DNA of 5,959 nt from Treponema sp. GTDB taxonomy: Bacteria > Spirochaetota > Spirochaetia > Treponematales > Treponemataceae. Of the stretch, positions 5,500 to 5,959 are shown one piece after another. The stretch is from contig JAFTEK010000299.1 in assembly GCA_017453705.1 (NCBI GenBank), positions 1 to 5,959 of the forward strand. Reading direction: 5' to 3'. The notes under the pieces are model-generated. The model was given only the letters and a program-made list of their open reading frames with translations, did not search any database and was not told where the DNA came from. Every line of letters begins with the position of its first letter. Within the stretch, counting starts at the first letter, position 1. The position numbers and the translations under genes are program-made.

Positions 5500-5959
5500 A
5501 TGCGGTTTTTGTGCGTCTCAGACCAGATTGACCCCCTAATTTACTCCACGGTTATCAAGGAACGCTACGATGATGTGGATGCCATCTTCTGTGCGGGAGA
5601 CCTCCCGATGGACTACGTGGACTTCATCGTGACTGCCCTCGGCAAGCCGACCTACTTTGTGTTTGGAAACCATGACCTTGCAGAATTCGACTACTACAGG
5701 AGGGGTGGCAAGGCTGAGCCGACACCGGGAGCACCATTCGGAGACCCAACAATGAGCCATGCCCACGGAGGTGACTACGTGAGCAACAAGAGCCTGTCTG
5801 TCAAATCTTTGTCCTTCAAGCTTCCTAACGGCAAGAGCACACCTCTTCTCATCGCCGGAGTATCAGGCTCCATACGATATAACAACGGCAAGGATCAGTA
5901 CACGGAGGGCGAGATGAAAAGACAGCTACTCTTCCTTGCACCCAAGCTTATCTGGAACA
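5500..5959 (+). CDS. Calcineurin-like metallophosphoesterase, N-terminal part (runs off the window)
   Basis: The open frame from ATG 5500 runs to the window end, giving 153 residues without a stop; the C-terminus lies outside. It starts MRFLCVSDQIDPLIYS, then CAGDLPMDYVDF (Asp34) and FVFGNHDLAEF (Asn57, His58, Asp59), which match the SD-x-H, GD and GNHD metal-binding blocks of calcineurin-like phosphoesterases in order and spacing. The first block is unusual: Ile10 stands where His is normally found, with Asp11 next to it. A SDxxD form occurs, as far as I recall, in a subgroup of these enzymes, so it may be a family trait and not a defect. The remaining His-containing blocks would be further downstream. 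The substrate cannot be told. It is probably cytoplasmic, since there is no signal peptide. The 4-nt gap after the preceding TAG and the lack of a clear Shine-Dalgarno suggest translational coupling. Confidence 0.88.
   Translation, partial: MRFLCVSDQIDPLIYSTVIKERYDDVDAIFCAGDLPMDYVDFIVTALGKPTYFVFGNHDLAEFDYYRRGGKAEPTPGAPFGDPTMSHAHGGDYVSNKSLSVKSLSFKLPNGKSTPLLIAGVSGSIRYNNGKDQYTEGEMKRQLLFLAPKLIWN

Overview
The window carries four gene products in two divergent transcription units, and three of the four are tetratricopeptide-repeat (TPR) envelope or membrane proteins. The architecture (TPR protein with a signal peptide, a membrane-anchored TPR giant, a membrane-anchored TPR protein with an Mrr-like tail) and roughly 50% GC look most like a spirochaete, possibly a Treponema. 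That assignment is a judgement from recalled protein style, not a search result, and I would put it at about 0.6.

Leftward unit (minus strand, 3988 down to 39). First comes a 252-aa exported TPR protein ending in a highly charged helix. After 17 nt and a strong Shine-Dalgarno site comes a very large membrane-anchored protein. It has a Ser/Glu-rich cytoplasmic head, one transmembrane helix, a seven-copy Gly-aromatic-Tyr-Asp...His repeat region, a five-copy 18-residue helical repeat, a TolA-like charged helix, and a long C-terminal TPR array. That gene is interrupted: a single in-frame TAG at 1110-1112 ends the first product at 700 aa. The same frame then stays open for 356 more codons of good TPR sequence, to a TGA at 39-41. 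The intact gene would encode about 1057 aa. The downstream piece has no credible start of its own, because the only early candidate is a TTG at 1001 without a Shine-Dalgarno.

Rightward unit (plus strand, from 4122). A 457-aa protein has an N-terminal membrane anchor, a cytoplasmic TPR array and a C-terminal domain resembling the Mrr restriction-endonuclease fold, but with the expected catalytic residues replaced. Four nucleotides after its stop begins a calcineurin-like metallophosphoesterase, cut off by the window end.

The 133-bp gap between the two units holds a good sigma70-type promoter for the rightward unit, a weaker candidate for the leftward unit lying over it, and a small palindrome. 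A plausible reading is a set of scaffold proteins on both faces of the inner membrane: the leftward products are predicted to face the periplasm and the rightward TPR protein the cytoplasm. This functional link is inference from layout and domain content. Bases 1-38 hold no recognisable feature, and there is no gene-free stretch over 300 bp.
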